Shown one piece after another: positions 4,930-5,485 of a stretch of DNA of 5,485 bases. The notes under the pieces are model-generated. The model was given only the letters and a program-made list of their open reading frames with translations. It was not told where the DNA came from and searched no databases. The position numbers and the translations under genes are program-made. Source of the stretch: an uncultured Paracoccaceae bacterium (lineage in GTDB: Bacteria; Pseudomonadota; Alphaproteobacteria; Rhodobacterales; Rhodobacteraceae); assembly GCA_937900975.1 (NCBI GenBank), contig CALCPC010000199.1, forward strand, positions 1-5,485, given 5' to 3'. Numbering within the stretch: the first letter of the stretch is position 1; each line of letters starts with the position of its first letter.

Positions 4930-4962
4930 CTTAGCCTCGGGTATGACATGGGAGGTGCAGGA
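4930..4962. promoter_or_regulatory. 33-base divergent gap carrying both ribosome-binding sites
   Basis: The minus-strand site (CGAGG, complement of about 4935-4939) serves the ureohydrolase. The plus-strand site GGAGGT (4951-4956) serves the VWA gene, six bases before its ATG. These fill the gap, leaving no room for two separate promoters. Each promoter must lie at least partly within the other gene's 5' coding region. No clear -35/-10 pair was recognised. Confidence 0.4.
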
Positions 4963-5485
4963 ATGCTGCGAACCGCTGGGATACTCGCAGGTCTGCTGAC
5001 GCTCGCAACCCCTCTTCTGGGGCAGGACCGGATGGCCGTCGACCTGGAACTGGTGCTGGCCGTCGATGTGTCGCGCTCTATGGATTTTGATGAGCTTAGC
5101 CTTCAGCGGGAAGGCTATGCCAAAGCGTTGGAGCATCCGGCCGTAACCTCGGCCTTCGGGATGGGGCGGCTGGGGCGGAGCGCGCGCATGTATTTCGAAT
5201 GGGGCGGGCCCGGCAACACACGGGTGCTGGTCGATTGGACGGTGATGTCGGGGCCGGGGGATGCACACGCGGCCGCCGCGCAGCTGCGCGCGGCGCCCAT
5301 CGGGGGGCTGCGCGGCACCTCGATTTCCGGCGCGATGGAAACGGCAGCGGCGTGGATTGAGGGCAACCGCTTTGACGGCACCCGCCGGGTGGTCGATATC
5401 TCTGGCGACGGCCCCAACAATCGCGGCCGTCCCGTGACGGAGGTGCGGGCAGAGCTTGCGGCGAAGGGCATCGAGGTCAACGGCC
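4963..5485 (+). CDS. DUF1194 / von Willebrand factor A secreted protein (3' end cut off)
   Basis: The first 174 codons are present and the frame is open to the window edge. ATG 4963 is chosen for GGAGGT six bases upstream; an in-frame ATG at 4948 has no such site. Residues 1-20 form a Sec-type signal peptide (MLRTAGILAGLLTLATPLLG, then QD) with no lipobox cysteine, so export to the periplasm is expected. A VWA-like fold follows: VDLELVLAVDVSRSM holds the metal-site motif DxSxS (D35, S37, S39), RGTSISGAM supplies T119, and VVDISGDGPNNRGRP supplies D149. This set is characteristic of DUF1194, a family common in Alphaproteobacteria with no established function that I know of. The metal-site residues seen are intact, so ligand or protein binding through a divalent cation is expected. 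The C-terminus is missing, so total length cannot be judged. Confidence 0.88.
   Translation, partial: MLRTAGILAGLLTLATPLLGQDRMAVDLELVLAVDVSRSMDFDELSLQREGYAKALEHPAVTSAFGMGRLGRSARMYFEWGGPGNTRVLVDWTVMSGPGDAHAAAAQLRAAPIGGLRGTSISGAMETAAAWIEGNRFDGTRRVVDISGDGPNNRGRPVTEVRAELAAKGIEVNG

Noticed and set aside
4930..5268. An N-terminal extension of the ureohydrolase by 113 residues.
   Set aside because: It is antisense to the signal peptide and VWA core of the divergent gene, and the MSDSFFQP start matches the family N-terminus.

Overview
The window looks like chromosomal DNA of an alphaproteobacterium, most likely of the order Rhodobacterales. The reasons are the high-GC coding style, the C-terminus of a crotonyl-CoA carboxylase/reductase (ethylmalonyl-CoA pathway), a LuxR/LuxI acyl-homoserine-lactone pair with TTAACCAT motifs (the alphaproteobacterial CtrA half-site) in front of both transcription blocks, and a DUF1194-type von Willebrand A protein. 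No genus can be named from the sequence alone.

Layout. Bases 1-161 are the last 52 codons of ccrA (+). Bases 162-507 are a gap that is clearly AT-richer than the genes (87 G+C in the 180 bases 301-480, about 48%, by hand count). It holds three consecutive stem-loops, a possible 23-codon upstream ORF whose ribosome-binding site is buried in the first of them, an odd C6/G5/G7 element, and a CtrA-like site just before the next gene. Next come a small DYW-containing ORF (508-753), a luxR-type regulator that starts inside it in another frame (677-1378), and a luxI-type autoinducer synthase (1480-2127). Then follow two alternative hairpins (2182-2215) and a compact RecD/Pif1-like SF1 helicase (2249-3730). 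A hairpin-rich, non-coding 218-base gap separates the helicase from a convergent ureohydrolase gene (3949-4929, minus; agmatinase/guanidinobutyrase family). Only 33 bases away, a secreted DUF1194/VWA protein reads out of the window on the plus strand (4963-5485, truncated).

How the parts fit. The core is a quorum-sensing unit: LuxI makes the AHL signal and LuxR senses it. The same 13-base string (CTTTGTTAACCAT) stands before the small ORF/luxR block and before luxI. The simplest reading is that the cell-cycle/motility regulator CtrA, or a protein with the same recognition sequence, acts on both. The small ORF overlapping luxR, and the structured leader before it, are the least explained parts and the best candidates for something undescribed. 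The helicase, ureohydrolase and VWA genes look like ordinary neighbours with no visible functional tie to the signalling pair. No mobile element, CRISPR array, rRNA or tRNA was seen.
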